A stretch of 64,000 nucleotides of DNA, taken from Tropicibacter alexandrii. GTDB taxonomy: Bacteria > Pseudomonadota > Alphaproteobacteria > Rhodobacterales > Rhodobacteraceae. Below the pieces are notes generated by a model, which did no database searches, was not told where the DNA came from, and saw only the letters and a program-made list of their open reading frames with translations. Where the stretch lies: assembly GCF_003667315.2 (NCBI RefSeq), contig NZ_RCTZ02000016.1, positions 42,631-106,630 on the forward strand. Reading direction: 5' to 3'. Both the position numbers and the translations under genes were made by a program. Below, in pieces: positions 26,001 through 34,369 of the stretch; the first letter of the stretch is position 1, and every line of letters starts with the position of its first letter.

Positions 26001-28880
26001 GGTATCGCCGTTGACGATGCCTGCCGCGTTTTCGGCCAGCCCGTCGCTCCAGAGCGACGCGATCGTGCCATTGTTGCGCACGTAACCATGGCTGACCACG
26101 TCGAGCGCCGTGGCGTTGTTGGTCAGGCCACCGCCCAGCCCGACAAAGGCATCGGCCATGGCGCCGTTGTTCGACAGCATCCCACCCAAGATCGTCGCAT
26201 CGCCGGTGAGGGTGCCAAAGTTCGAGGCCGTGGCGCCGTTCATGTAGAAGGTGCCGTTCACCGTGCCGACATTCGTGAAGGTGCCCGCCTGAAGGCGCAC
26301 ATCATTCACGTCACCGCCGTTGAAGCCCGACGCCCCGTTCTGCAGGATATCCCCCGCAGAGGCCCCCGCCGCGATCAGGTAGGTGCCCGCGCCGGTCGAG
26401 GTGATGTCCCCCGCCGTGCCGCCCGTCACCTGCAGGTCGCCCGCAACCAGCGCATCGGCCATGGAGTTGGTGCTCAGCAGCGACGCGCCCGCGGCGATCC
26501 GGCTCTGGCCGTTGATCGTGCCGATATTGGTGAACGTGCCCGCTTCGACGCGCACCGTGCCCACGGTCCCCGCATTCAGGCCAAGCGCCCCGTATTGCCG
26601 GATATCCCCGGCCATCGCGCCCGCCGCGATGCCAAAGACGCCCGCGCCCGTCGACAGGATGTCTCCGGCGCTGCCGCCGCTGACCAGCAACGTGCCCGCG
26701 ACCAGCGCATCGGCCATCGTGCCAGAGCTGACCATCGACGCACCTGCGGCGATCGTGCTCTGGCCGAGGACGACGCCCCGGTTGGTCGCATCGCCCGCAA
26801 TCACGCTCAGCGCGCCGGAGATCTGGCCGTCATTGACCAACGCGTTCGAGGTTAGGACCCCACCGCTGACGACACCGCCCGCGACGTTGCGCAAGGTGCC
26901 GGTGTTGACGACCGAGGCCAGCGTCCCAGCGTTCAGCGTGATGCCGTTGTTGAACACGGCCCCGGCGCTGCCGCCGGTATGGTTGTTGAACTCGCCGCCA
27001 CCGGAGACGAGCACATCCGCCAGCGTCCCGCTATTGCCCAGCTCCTGTCCAAAGCGGATGGTGGTGTCGCCGATGACCATGCCGGTCGCGCCGTTCAGCG
27101 CCGAGCCGCCGTTCATCACGAAGGTGCCGTTGATCGTGCCGGTATTGGTGAACATGCCCGCATCGATGCGCACGTCCTGCACGCTGCCGGCGTTGAAGCC
27201 TTGCGCGCCGCCCTGCAGGATGTCCCCGGCGCTCACCCCGGCAGAGATGCCGTACTGGCCGACCCCGACAGAGCGGATATCGCCCGCCGAGCCGCCGGTC
27301 ACCCAAAGCGTGCCCGCCACCAGCGCATCCGCCATCGTGCCCGAACTGGTCATATCCGCGCCAGCCGCAATGGTGCTGAAGCCCTGAACCTCGTTGCGGT
27401 TGTAGGCGCTGCCGCCCCGCACGGTCAGGTTCCCCATCAGGATGCCGTCATTGTAGAGGTCGCCGGTGCTCACGACGTCGCCGGTGACCTGACCATTGGC
27501 GAGGTTGCGGAACTCGTCGGTGTTGAAGACCGAAACCAGCGTGCCGTCATTGGTCGACACGCCGTTGTTGAAAAGTGCCTGCGCGCTGGCCCCGGTCGCG
27601 TTGAAGAACTCGCCCCCCGCAGCCACGCTGACATCGCCCATGATGCCGTTGTTGATCAGCCCCGCCGTGGCGCGCACCACGCCCATATCGGTCACGGTGC
27701 CCCGGTTGATCGCATTCCCGCCGTTCACGATCAGGTCGTCGCCGATGGTGCCTTCGTTGACCACCATGCCCGCATTGACCACGACATCGTCGTTCACGAG
27801 CCCGGTATTGAGGAAGTCGCCGGTGTTCAGCACCGAATCCAGCGTGCCGACATTCAGCGCGCTTCCCCCATTCGTCAGCATGGCGCCGACCCCGGTGGAC
27901 TGGTTGATGAACATCCCGTTGGTGGTGACCACGTCACCCACGGTGCCAAAGTTGGTCAGCCTGCCATCCAGCACCGTCGACAGGCCGGTGATCTGGCCCC
28001 GGTTCACAAAGGCCCCGGCGGTGTTGCGCAGCGTGCCCAGCGTGCCCGCGTTCCATGCATCGGCGCTGGCATTGTCGACATGGTCGACATTGCTGGTCGC
28101 ATCGATGATCAGCATCGCTCCGGCGCGGTTGGTGATGCGGCCCCCGTCGCCACCGCGGAAGGCCAGAGTGCCTTCGCTGGTCGCATCGCCAATCGCGCCA
28201 TAGACGGTCAGTTGCGCCCCGGCATCGACGAAGGTCCCGCCGGTGAAGGTATTGGCCCCCGCCAGTTCGGTTTGGCCGCTTCCGGTGACGCGCAGCGACA
28301 GCGTGCCGGTGCCATTGGTCAGCGCGCCGTTCATGCGGATGGTCGACGCCGCACCATCGGCGTTCAGCGTCAGTTGCACCGGACCGTTGATGCCTTGCAC
28401 GTCGGAATTGGCGATCAGCCCGGTCGTCACGTTGAACGCAACCGAGTTGTCGAGCGCGAGGCGCATGTCGGACTGGATGTCGATGCCCGCATTGCCGCCG
28501 GAATAGGTGAAGGTGGACACCGCGCCGTCAAACACCAGACGGCCATTGGACAGGGTGCTGGCGTCCGAGATATCGAGCGTGTTGATCCGGAAGGACGCAC
28601 CGCCCAGATCGATCTGGCCGATCCCGCCGGTGCCGTCGACGATCACATCCGCCAGCGCCGAGTTCGGAATGCCGATCGGCAACCAGTTCGTGTTGTTGCC
28701 CCAGGACCCGTTGACCGGCCCGTTCCATGTCTGGCCAAAGGCCAGCACCGGGACAAGCATCAGCGCCGCGGCGGTGGTGCCTCCCAGCAGGCGGGCACGC
28801 GAATTGCGCGGGGCCTTGTCTGCCGAATATTCGTTCGAATTACCGTTCACATTGGCCGCCGACGTAATTTTCGACATCAT
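23049..28880 (-). CDS. giant type V autotransporter (adhesin-like)
   Basis: Product of 1943 residues. A long basic leader with hydrophobic core (about residues 29-49, ending LAFGQ) is an extended autotransporter signal. Residues about 50-1630 are Gly/Asn/Thr-rich beta-helix repeats with many N-G-x-x-x-G turns. The C-terminal autotransporter barrel (about 1650-1943) begins near GFSGWGRATGG and ends in a terminal Phe (FQLQF), the outer-membrane assembly signal. GGAGGG lies just before two consecutive ATG codons; the first is used here. Three closely similar 75-residue blocks lie in the middle. No catalytic motif was seen, so adhesion or aggregation is the best guess. It lies upstream of the tssK operon in the same direction, but a terminator-like hairpin separates them. 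Confidence 0.93.
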   Translation of the reverse strand: MMSKITSAANVNGNSNEYSADKAPRNSRARLLGGTTAAALMLVPVLAFGQTWNGPVNGSWGNNTNWLPIGIPNSALADVIVDGTGGIGQIDLGGASFRINTLDISDASTLSNGRLVFDGAVSTFTYSGGNAGIDIQSDMRLALDNSVAFNVTTGLIANSDVQGINGPVQLTLNADGAASTIRMNGALTNGTGTLSLRVTGSGQTELAGANTFTGGTFVDAGAQLTVYGAIGDATSEGTLAFRGGDGGRITNRAGAMLIIDATSNVDHVDNASADAWNAGTLGTLRNTAGAFVNRGQITGLSTVLDGRLTNFGTVGDVVTTNGMFINQSTGVGAMLTNGGSALNVGTLDSVLNTGDFLNTGLVNDDVVVNAGMVVNEGTIGDDLIVNGGNAINRGTVTDMGVVRATAGLINNGIMGDVSVAAGGEFFNATGASAQALFNNGVSTNDGTLVSVFNTDEFRNLANGQVTGDVVSTGDLYNDGILMGNLTVRGGSAYNRNEVQGFSTIAAGADMTSSGTMADALVAGTLWVTGGSAGDIRSVGVGQYGISAGVSAGDILQGGAQGFNAGSVQDVRIDAGMFTNTGTINGTFVMNGGSALNGATGMVIGDTTIRFGQELGNSGTLADVLVSGGGEFNNHTGGSAGAVFNNGITLNAGTLASVVNTGTLRNVAGGVVSGGVLTSNALVNDGQISGALSVIAGDATNRGVVLGQSTIAAGASMVSSGTMADALVAGTLLVSGGSAGDILSTGAGVFGIAAGAMAGDIRQYGALGLNAGTVGTVRVEAGTFTNIGTINGQSRIAAGASLLSTNSMADALVAGDLQVTGGTAGDITSTGAGTYLIAAGASAGDILQNGASGFNGGDVNDVRLQAGTFTNVGTVNGTFYMNGATASNFGTLTGDATILGGMLSNNGAMADAFVGLGGGLTNNATALDVVSHGYVRNNGTIASLWSDGLAENAAGIVNGDTVIAGGTLYNDGALAGNLTVRGGGVVFNRGNVGLATTIAAGSGVMSSGLLGDVTNRGILNITGGSAGDILNTAGGVVTIFDTATAQVVTNQGNGLGGNYGTIAALENYNNASFLNNGLVTGTVLVGNGDVTNGGQGIVTGLLTQNGGMVQNAGQLNGGALVNGGVFANLSGGTITGTLVTSGLSSNAGEILGDVTIAGRSLTNSATGLIVGDVANQSVLVSDGRITGDLDNQAGAIAVLTRNLDGGITNAVGGSVLVADQLFGLDSIDNSGAFMIGETGGASGFVVRLDHDAAVFNAATFRIVEGTLRGSGSTVFQNQTNALLNIGANGTLDMPLDNAVGGGVNVEGTLNGDVSNAGLMLLSGLVTGDVDNSGFLGLSGTLDGNLLNQAGADVGVDGPSAITGDVVNDGTFIIDNTLSFGLFENNGGPAVTALTSVGGGGTLITSGSTVTGTALTNNGLLAMQDGSTLNAALVNLGAFEVDGSVTVGAGGANGLTNEGILSMADGRTGDVITVNGDTVLNGTLRYDINLSGIAAPNGDAVDSTDFIFVDGDVTGTATLAFNNVGSFFSQLGSDPTLIAYTGSSAGLDLSSSGLPVSGAVLYEVVNNTAAGEIQLNSGANPAIGGLASGIALNQSLIGSVINRPSAAAVGFYAGPDAAERPCGFSGWGRATGGRAESSGQTTTGLGVYDSELDASYSGMMLGFDRACSNGYYNGWSIGYGGLLGLNQGKMEQPVFAFDPTTGQINSNIVTSLNETDFRQTFGGLYMTAVRNQFAISTQYRYEHTSYDLENNPLGGFQGLGVADQSYESRGHTFAAEASYTHRLMQDKLIFVQPRLGFSYSKVETDDILFDNNPGAGDDGLLVIDEIETKIGYLSTTLFTQKPGADGRSISTYYATLTGYRDFADEVTTEYYQNLVGGQPVGAPLVSSGTNLGTFGEFSVGWNFQKLLDGGSALPARQMSTNIRADSRFGESLKSWGLTAQFQLQF
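26243..27342 (-). repeat. three similar ~224-base modules inside the autotransporter gene
   Basis: Modules at about 27119-27342, 26497-26720 and 26243-26466 each encode about 75 residues running from MADALVAG through GGSAGDI, an AGDI repeat, and ending FTN(T/I/V)GT(I/V)NG. The last two are only about 30 bases apart, and the first lies about 400 bases away. They point to internal duplication within the passenger and a site for length variation by recombination. Confidence 0.75.
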
Positions 28881-29063
28881 TCACCCTCCAAAACGCGTTA
28901 ATTTTAAATCGCAGAGAGCGACGCCAATGCGCAACACTTCCCTCGGCGACATTCCCCGGTTGTGGGCGACTGTGACATTTCGGCCAAGGTTGCCCTTTTT
29001 TTCCTGCCCTGACGCGCCGTAAGGGATTTCTAAACCCCTGCCGCGCGCGGGTGTCGACACGGC

Positions 29064-29588
29064 TCAGCCCTTGTCCGGATGCAGCGCCGCGAGACCCGCC
29101 CCCGCGCCCGCCATCGAGAAGGAAAAGACGATCGGATCGACCGCCAGCCCGGGCCGATAGCTGGCCACGATCTGCGCCTCACCCGTGGCGAGTTCGGTGA
29201 TCTTCTCCGCGCCAAGCGCGGCCATCGCCTCGCAGAATTGCTGGGTGCAGGTCTGCCATGTGAACTGGATGACCTCTTCGCTGGTCTCGCTGCGCATGGC
29301 GAAGCCCGCTGGCAGATAGGCCCCGACCGGCACCCGCGCGGCCACGTAGCTCTGGGTGCCATCGCCCGACCAGAAGGCCAGCATCTGCGCGATAAAAGCC
29401 TGATCGGTGTCGCGCAGCAGCGCCTGTGTCAGCACGCACGCCGTCCGGTTCACGGCGATCGCCTCGCAGGACACGGTCCATTCGCCGAATTGCTGGCCGT
29501 TGGAAACGGCCCCGTCCTCTTGGGCTGTCGCCGCGCAGGCGAGCGAAGTCAAAAGGCTGCTGACAAGAATGACCGACATGTGGCGCAT
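29064..29588 (-). CDS. IalB-family (invasion-associated locus B) periplasmic protein
   Basis: Product of 174 residues with signal peptide (cleavage near ATA-QE). The family pattern is visible: FGEWTVSCEA near the N-terminus, a following Cys in NRTACVLTQ, and the later FTWQTCTQQFCEAM, with paired cysteines. IalB-like proteins are common in alphaproteobacteria and their molecular role is not settled. It is divergent from htpX across 150 bases. The 183 bases between its stop and the autotransporter start hold no gene I can support, only the autotransporter promoter region with an AT-rich stretch near 28892-28907. Confidence 0.88.
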   Translation of the reverse strand: MRHMSVILVSSLLTSLACAATAQEDGAVSNGQQFGEWTVSCEAIAVNRTACVLTQALLRDTDQAFIAQMLAFWSGDGTQSYVAARVPVGAYLPAGFAMRSETSEEVIQFTWQTCTQQFCEAMAALGAEKITELATGEAQIVASYRPGLAVDPIVFSFSMAGAGAGLAALHPDKG

Positions 29589-29738
29589 GATGGAAAAGGT
29601 CCCCGACCGATATGATGACTGTTTTACGAAAATTTTCCCCTAAAGGACCCGCTGCATCGGAGCCTGTCAACGGCTAACCGTGATCTTCCCCCGGAGCCGC
29701 GCGCTTCCTATATCGGTGTCGATCAGGAGGGTTCGCAG

Positions 29739-30674
29739 ATGGGCTATACCAAGACCGCAATTCTGATGGCCGTGATGACGGCCCTGTTCATGGGGATCGG
29801 CTACGCGCTGGCCGGGTCGGGCGGCGCGCTGCTGGCGCTGGTCGTGGCGGCGGGGATGAACGTGTTCACGTGGTGGGGCTCCGACCGGATGGTGCTGCGC
29901 ATGCACAATGCGCAAGTCGTCACGCAGGGCGACCGCTTTGGCCTGACAGAGATGGTGGCGGATCTGGCGCAGAAGGCCAACCTGCCGATGCCCGCCGTCT
30001 ACATCATCGACGAGGCGCAGCCCAATGCCTTCGCCACCGGGCGCAACCCCGCAAACGCCGCCGTGGCGGTGACGACCGGTCTGATGCGCAGCCTCTCGCG
30101 CGAGGAACTGGCGGGCGTGATCGCCCACGAATTGGCGCATATCCGCAACCATGACACCGCGATCATGACGGTGACCGCGGCCTTTGCAGGCGCGATCACC
30201 ATGCTGGCGAATTTCGCACTGTTCTTTCGCGGGCGCGACAATGGTGTCGGGCTGGTTGGCACGCTGGCGATGATGTTCCTTGCCCCGATGGCTGCGGGGA
30301 TCGTGCAGATGGCGATTTCGCGCACGCGCGAATACGCCGCCGACCGTGCGGGTGCCGAAATCTGCGGCAACCCGCTATGGCTGGCTTCGGCGCTGGAGCG
30401 CATCGCGCAGGGCGCGGCGCGCATCGATTACGACCGCGCCGAGGCCAACCCGGCCACGGCGCATATGTTCATCATCAATCCGTTGCACGCGCATAAACGC
30501 GACAACCTGTTCGCCACCCACCCGGCGACGGAAAACCGCATCAAGGCGCTGCGCGAAATGGCCGGGCAGATGGGCGCGCGCCCTGCCCCGCAGGCCCGCC
30601 CTCCGCGCCCCGTCGCCACCGGCAGCACCCGCATTCCCCGCACGGGACGGCGCCGGTCAGGACCTTGGTCCTGA
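29739..30674 (+). CDS. htpX: membrane zinc metalloprotease HtpX
   Basis: Product of 311 residues. M48 family: two N-terminal transmembrane helices (about 8-25 and 27-46), zinc motif HELAH at residues 130-134 inside [14 protein letters not shown], two further helices (about 148-168 and 178-198), then EYAADRAG with the third zinc ligand. It degrades misfolded membrane proteins alongside FtsH. A strong ribosome site (CAGGAGGG) precedes the ATG. The last codons and stop lie inside the first palindrome of the 30656-30778 array. Confidence 0.97.
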   Translation: MGYTKTAILMAVMTALFMGIGYALAGSGGALLALVVAAGMNVFTWWGSDRMVLRMHNAQVVTQGDRFGLTEMVADLAQKANLPMPAVYIIDEAQPNAFATGRNPANAAVAVTTGLMRSLSREELAGVIAHELAHIRNHDTAIMTVTAAFAGAITMLANFALFFRGRDNGVGLVGTLAMMFLAPMAAGIVQMAISRTREYAADRAGAEICGNPLWLASALERIAQGAARIDYDRAEANPATAHMFIINPLHAHKRDNLFATHPATENRIKALREMAGQMGARPAPQARPPRPVATGSTRIPRTGRRRSGPWS

Positions 30675-30778
30675 CATCGGCGTGCAAGGCGCTTCGAAGC
30701 GCCTTGAGGAACGCGTCTTAGAAGACGCGTAAAAGCGCATTGCAATGCGCTTGATCCAAGGCCCTTCGAAGGGCCTTG
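30656..30778. repeat. array of five adjacent palindromes between convergent genes
   Basis: Five near-perfect palindromes of 20-22 bp sit 2-9 bases apart: 30656-30675 (arm GTCAGGACC), 30685-30706 (arm CAAGGCGCTTC, perfect), 30711-30730 (arm ACGCGTCTT), 30733-30752 (arm AAGCGCATTG, perfect) and 30757-30778 (arm CAAGGCCCTTC, perfect). The second and fifth differ only at one symmetric position. The first covers the htpX stop codon and the last ends four bases before the stop of the convergent gene. Each would form a hairpin in RNA from either strand, so the array should act as a bidirectional termination or RNA-stabilising barrier. Confidence 0.9.
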
Positions 30779-30782
30779 CCCC

Positions 30783-31874
30783 CTATCGAAACGGCGTATC
30801 GATCGGCACCAGACCGACCGACAGGCCGTTGCGCTCGATCTCCTCAAACTCGGCAAGACGGCTGTCCCAGTCAAAGGACGGGCCGCCGAATCCGACGTTA
30901 TAGTGGGTCACGCGCAAGCCACCCGCCACCGGTTCGACGCCCATGTCGACCTGACAGAACAGCACCGCCCCGGCGCTGTACCAGCCCGGCACGAAAAACG
31001 GTCCCGAGGCCATCGCCGTCACCCGTTGCACCCCGCCGTCATTCTGCATTTCGAGGTGGTGCATCGTCACCGCCTCACGCTGGATCCCGTTCACCGCCGC
31101 CACGAGGTCGGCGAAATCATAGCCCTCCTCGACGAAATGTGTCCGGTTCGTCAGCACGTAGCTCGACGCGCAGATCCGCGTGACCGCCGCGCTCAGCGCG
31201 CCGCGCGCGTTCGGCAGCACCACGCCCTCTTCGGGCGGCGCGATCATGTCGATCCCGAGCAGTTGCAACTCGCCGACCGTATCGACATAGCGCATCTCAT
31301 CCCCCGGCGTGCCCAGCACCAGCCCGACCAGTTCGGGCGGCAGCGCGGGCCCGGCCGCCGTCAGCGCCTTGTACGAACTGTCCGCAAGCAGCTTCGACAC
31401 ATCGAGCGCCACGCGAAACACCTCATCCGCCGCGGCACCCGCGCCCTGCCCCGGCGCGATGAACGGCGAATGGAACCCCAACCGCGCGCCCGGTTCCACC
31501 TCGCGCGAGGGGTACGGGCTGTTCGCGCCAAAGGTCTGGCCGAACATGAACAGGATCGCGCAGGAGGATTCGCAGACCGCGCCGGACTCGACCCGGGTGG
31601 CCACGGTCAACCCTGCCTCGCCGTCATTCACCCCCTTGATGAAGCGGTACACCTCGGACAGCGACCCGCCGGGACTGTCCAAACAGATGCGTGGCAGCAC
31701 GGCGGGGCCGTTCGCCAACTGATCCATGTAGCCCGTCAAATCGCCGGGCAGGATTTGCCCGGTGAACCGGAACTGGCAGCCGGTCCACGGGTCGCCCTCG
31801 ACGGTTTCCCACTGACCGGCATTGGCCCCTTGGGCCATGAAGAGCGCACCCAGCGCCAAGGCATATCGCAGCAT
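30783..31874 (-). CDS. periplasmic ClpP/SppA-fold serine hydrolase-like protein
   Basis: Product of 363 residues with a signal peptide (residues 1-19, ANA-G). Crotonase/ClpP-like signatures: ICLDSPGGSLSEVYRFI (63-79), CESSCAILFM (101-110) where Ser104 aligns with the ClpP nucleophile, and ARLGFHSPF with His135. The N-terminal half therefore looks like a ClpP/SppA-type protease of the exported kind. The C-terminal half is unrecognised, with several cysteines. Substrates are unknown. It is convergent with htpX across the palindrome array and lies 68 bases downstream of tex on the same strand. Confidence 0.8.
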   Translation of the reverse strand: MLRYALALGALFMAQGANAGQWETVEGDPWTGCQFRFTGQILPGDLTGYMDQLANGPAVLPRICLDSPGGSLSEVYRFIKGVNDGEAGLTVATRVESGAVCESSCAILFMFGQTFGANSPYPSREVEPGARLGFHSPFIAPGQGAGAAADEVFRVALDVSKLLADSSYKALTAAGPALPPELVGLVLGTPGDEMRYVDTVGELQLLGIDMIAPPEEGVVLPNARGALSAAVTRICASSYVLTNRTHFVEEGYDFADLVAAVNGIQREAVTMHHLEMQNDGGVQRVTAMASGPFFVPGWYSAGAVLFCQVDMGVEPVAGGLRVTHYNVGFGGPSFDWDSRLAEFEEIERNGLSVGLVPIDTPFR

Positions 31875-31942
31875 CTCGGACTCCCTGAAACCACGAGGGG
31901 AGCCTAACGGCCCCCCTGCCCGTCTGGAAAGGTCCGAAATCC

Positions 31943-34246
31943 TTACTTCTTCTTCATCGCGTCCATCAGCGCCGCGCCCAAGGCGCCTTGGCCAGAGCTT
32001 TTCGGCCCCGCAGACATCGGCCCGCGCGGCCCCTTGCCCTTCTTTTGCTGGGGCGCGGCCTTGCGCTCCTGCGCGGCCTCGCGCCCGCCGCCATCCTTGC
32101 GCATGGACAGGCCGATGCGCTTGCGCGGGATGTCGACCTCGGTCACGCGGACCTTGACGATATCGCCCGCCTTGACGACCTCATGCGGGTCTTTCACAAA
32201 CCTGTCCGCCAACTGGCTGACATGCACCAAGCCATCCTGATGCACGCCGATATCGACAAAGGCACCAAAGGCCGCGACGTTGGTCACGGTGCCTTCCAGC
32301 ATCATGCCGGGTTTCAGGTCCTTGATGTCCTCGACCCCGTCCGTAAACGTCGCCGTCTTGAAATCCGGGCGCGGGTCGCGGCCCGGCTTTTCCAGTTCCG
32401 AGAGAATATCCCGCACCGTCGGCAGGCCGAAACGGTCGTCGACAAAGTCCTCGGCCCGCAGCCCTTTGAGCGCGCCCGCATCGCCCATCACCTGCCGCAG
32501 GTCGCGCCCGCAGGCCTGCACGATGCGCTTGGCGACGTCATAGGCTTCGGGGTGGACGCTGGAGGCGTCCAGCGGCTCTTTCCCATCGCGGATGCGCAAA
32601 AAGCCCGCACATTGCTCAAACGCCTTCGGCCCAAGGCCCGAGACCTTGAGCAGCGCCTTGCGCGTGGCAAAGGGCCCGTTGGCGTCGCGATGCAGGACGA
32701 TGTTCTGCGCCGTCACCGGCCCCAGCCCCGCGATATGCGCCAACAAGGGGGCCGAGGCCATGTTCACATCCACGCCCACCGCGTTCACCGCATCCTCGAC
32801 CACACCGGCCAAGGCCTGCGCCAAGCGGCGTTGGTCGACATCGTGTTGGTACTGGCCAACCCCGATGCTTTGCGGTTCGATCTTGACCAGTTCGGCCAAG
32901 GGGTCTTGCAGACGCCGCGCAATCGACACCGCCCCGCGCAAGCTGACATCCAGATCGGGGAATTCCTTCGCGGCCAGTTCGGACGCGGAATAGACCGACG
33001 CCCCGGCTTCGGAGACGACAACCTTGGTCGGTTTCTTGCCCTTGAGCATCGACAGGGTGTCCCCCACCAAACGCTCCGTCTCGCGGCTGGCGGTGCCGTT
33101 GCCGATGGCGATCAACTCGACCCCATGCCGCGCCACCAGTTCGGCGATCTTGGCCTGCGCGCCGCGCACGTCCATCTTGGGCTGGAAGGGATACAGAGTC
33201 GCCGTCTCCAGCAGCTTGCCCGTGGCATCGACCACCGCCGCCTTGACCCCGGTGCGAATGCCCGGATCGAGGCCCAAGGTCGCTTTGCCGCCCGCAGGCG
33301 CGGCCAAGAGCAGGTCCTTGAGGTTGCGGGCAAAGACGTTGATCGCTTCCTCATGGGCGCGTTTGCGCATCTCGGTCAGCAGGTCGACATACATCGACAG
33401 CGACAGCTTGATCCGCCACGTCCAGCCCGCCGCCTCGCGCAGCCATGTGTCCCCGGCCCCGTCGCCGCTGATGCCGATGGCGGCGGCCACCATGTTCACC
33501 GCGCGGTCCTGACCGGCCTCCGGCTCTGGCGCGATTTCCAGCGTGACGATTTCCTCTTTGGACGCGCGCAGCAGCGCAAGCGCCCGGTGCGCGGGCATCG
33601 TCGCCCAGTTTTCGGAATGGTCGAAATAGTCCGAGAACTTCGCGCCCGCCTCTTCCTTGCCCGGCTGCACCCGCGCGGTCACGACCGCCTCGCGCATCAT
33701 GAAATCGCGCAAGCGGCCCAGCAGGTCGGCATTCTCGGTCAGTTCCTCGGCGAGGATATCCCGCGCCCCATTCAGCGCCGCTTTCACATCGGCCACATCG
33801 CCGGTCACGTAGGCCGCGGCCAACTTTGCCGGATCGGCCCCGCGCTGATCCATGATCGCCCGCAGCAGCGGCTCCAGCCCGTTTTCCCGCGCGATCATCG
33901 CCTTCGTGCGGCGCTTGGGTTTGTAGGGCAGGTAGATGTCTTCGAGCGTTGCTTTCGTCTCGGCCCCGGCGATCTTCTTCGCCAAGTCATCCGTCAGCTT
34001 GCCCTGCTCCTTGATGCTGTTGAGGATCGTCGCGCGCCGCGCCTCCATGTCGCGCAAGTAGCCCAGCCGGTCCGCCAGCGTCCGCAACTGGGTATCGTCC
34101 AGACCGCCCGTCACCTCCTTGCGGTAGCGCGCGACGAAGGGCACCGTGGCCCCGCCATCCAGCAATTCGGCGGCCGCCGTCACCTGCGCGGGCGTGGCGT
34201 TGATCTCTGTCGCGATGGTCCGGGCGATGCGGGTCTGGGTGTCCAA
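31943..34246 (-). CDS. tex: RNA-binding transcription accessory protein Tex
   Basis: Product of 767 residues, the usual Tex length. Ordered domains: N-terminal Tex helical region ([16 protein letters not shown] near 33-48), YqgF-like RNase H fold ([16 protein letters not shown] near 330), helix-hairpin-helix region ([19 protein letters not shown] near 500), and a C-terminal S1 domain ([19 protein letters not shown] near 650-700), then a Lys/Gly-rich tail. It binds nucleic acid and influences transcription. The stop is near TACTTCTTCTTCAT, encoding the KKK end. It is normally a single-copy chromosomal gene. Confidence 0.97.
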   Translation of the reverse strand: MDTQTRIARTIATEINATPAQVTAAAELLDGGATVPFVARYRKEVTGGLDDTQLRTLADRLGYLRDMEARRATILNSIKEQGKLTDDLAKKIAGAETKATLEDIYLPYKPKRRTKAMIARENGLEPLLRAIMDQRGADPAKLAAAYVTGDVADVKAALNGARDILAEELTENADLLGRLRDFMMREAVVTARVQPGKEEAGAKFSDYFDHSENWATMPAHRALALLRASKEEIVTLEIAPEPEAGQDRAVNMVAAAIGISGDGAGDTWLREAAGWTWRIKLSLSMYVDLLTEMRKRAHEEAINVFARNLKDLLLAAPAGGKATLGLDPGIRTGVKAAVVDATGKLLETATLYPFQPKMDVRGAQAKIAELVARHGVELIAIGNGTASRETERLVGDTLSMLKGKKPTKVVVSEAGASVYSASELAAKEFPDLDVSLRGAVSIARRLQDPLAELVKIEPQSIGVGQYQHDVDQRRLAQALAGVVEDAVNAVGVDVNMASAPLLAHIAGLGPVTAQNIVLHRDANGPFATRKALLKVSGLGPKAFEQCAGFLRIRDGKEPLDASSVHPEAYDVAKRIVQACGRDLRQVMGDAGALKGLRAEDFVDDRFGLPTVRDILSELEKPGRDPRPDFKTATFTDGVEDIKDLKPGMMLEGTVTNVAAFGAFVDIGVHQDGLVHVSQLADRFVKDPHEVVKAGDIVKVRVTEVDIPRKRIGLSMRKDGGGREAAQERKAAPQQKKGKGPRGPMSAGPKSSGQGALGAALMDAMKKK

Positions 34247-34369
34247 GGGGGCCTCCTGTCAGATCGGAAGCCCGTGATAGCCGCCCGTGCAAACCCCGCC
34301 AAGGGGGATTTGCTTGGCCTGCGCGGGGTTTCGCTTTAGCACATGGCGAGCATTGAGAGGAGCCCGCCG

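Noticed and set aside
26243..27342. Regularly recurring sequence considered as a CRISPR array
   Set aside because: Units are about 224 bases, in frame, and encode similar protein blocks; there are no short identical repeats with unique spacers.
23001..28901. Open frames of up to 1284 codons on the plus strand opposite the autotransporter
   Set aside because: They mirror the repeats of the autotransporter (Gly/Asn/Thr codons read in reverse) and have no start signals or domains.
31978..31991. Palindrome CCAAGGCGCCTTGG near the end of tex, similar to the hairpin elements
   Set aside because: It lies within coding sequence for a plausible Gly/Ala-rich segment, has no loop and is short, so chance is likely.
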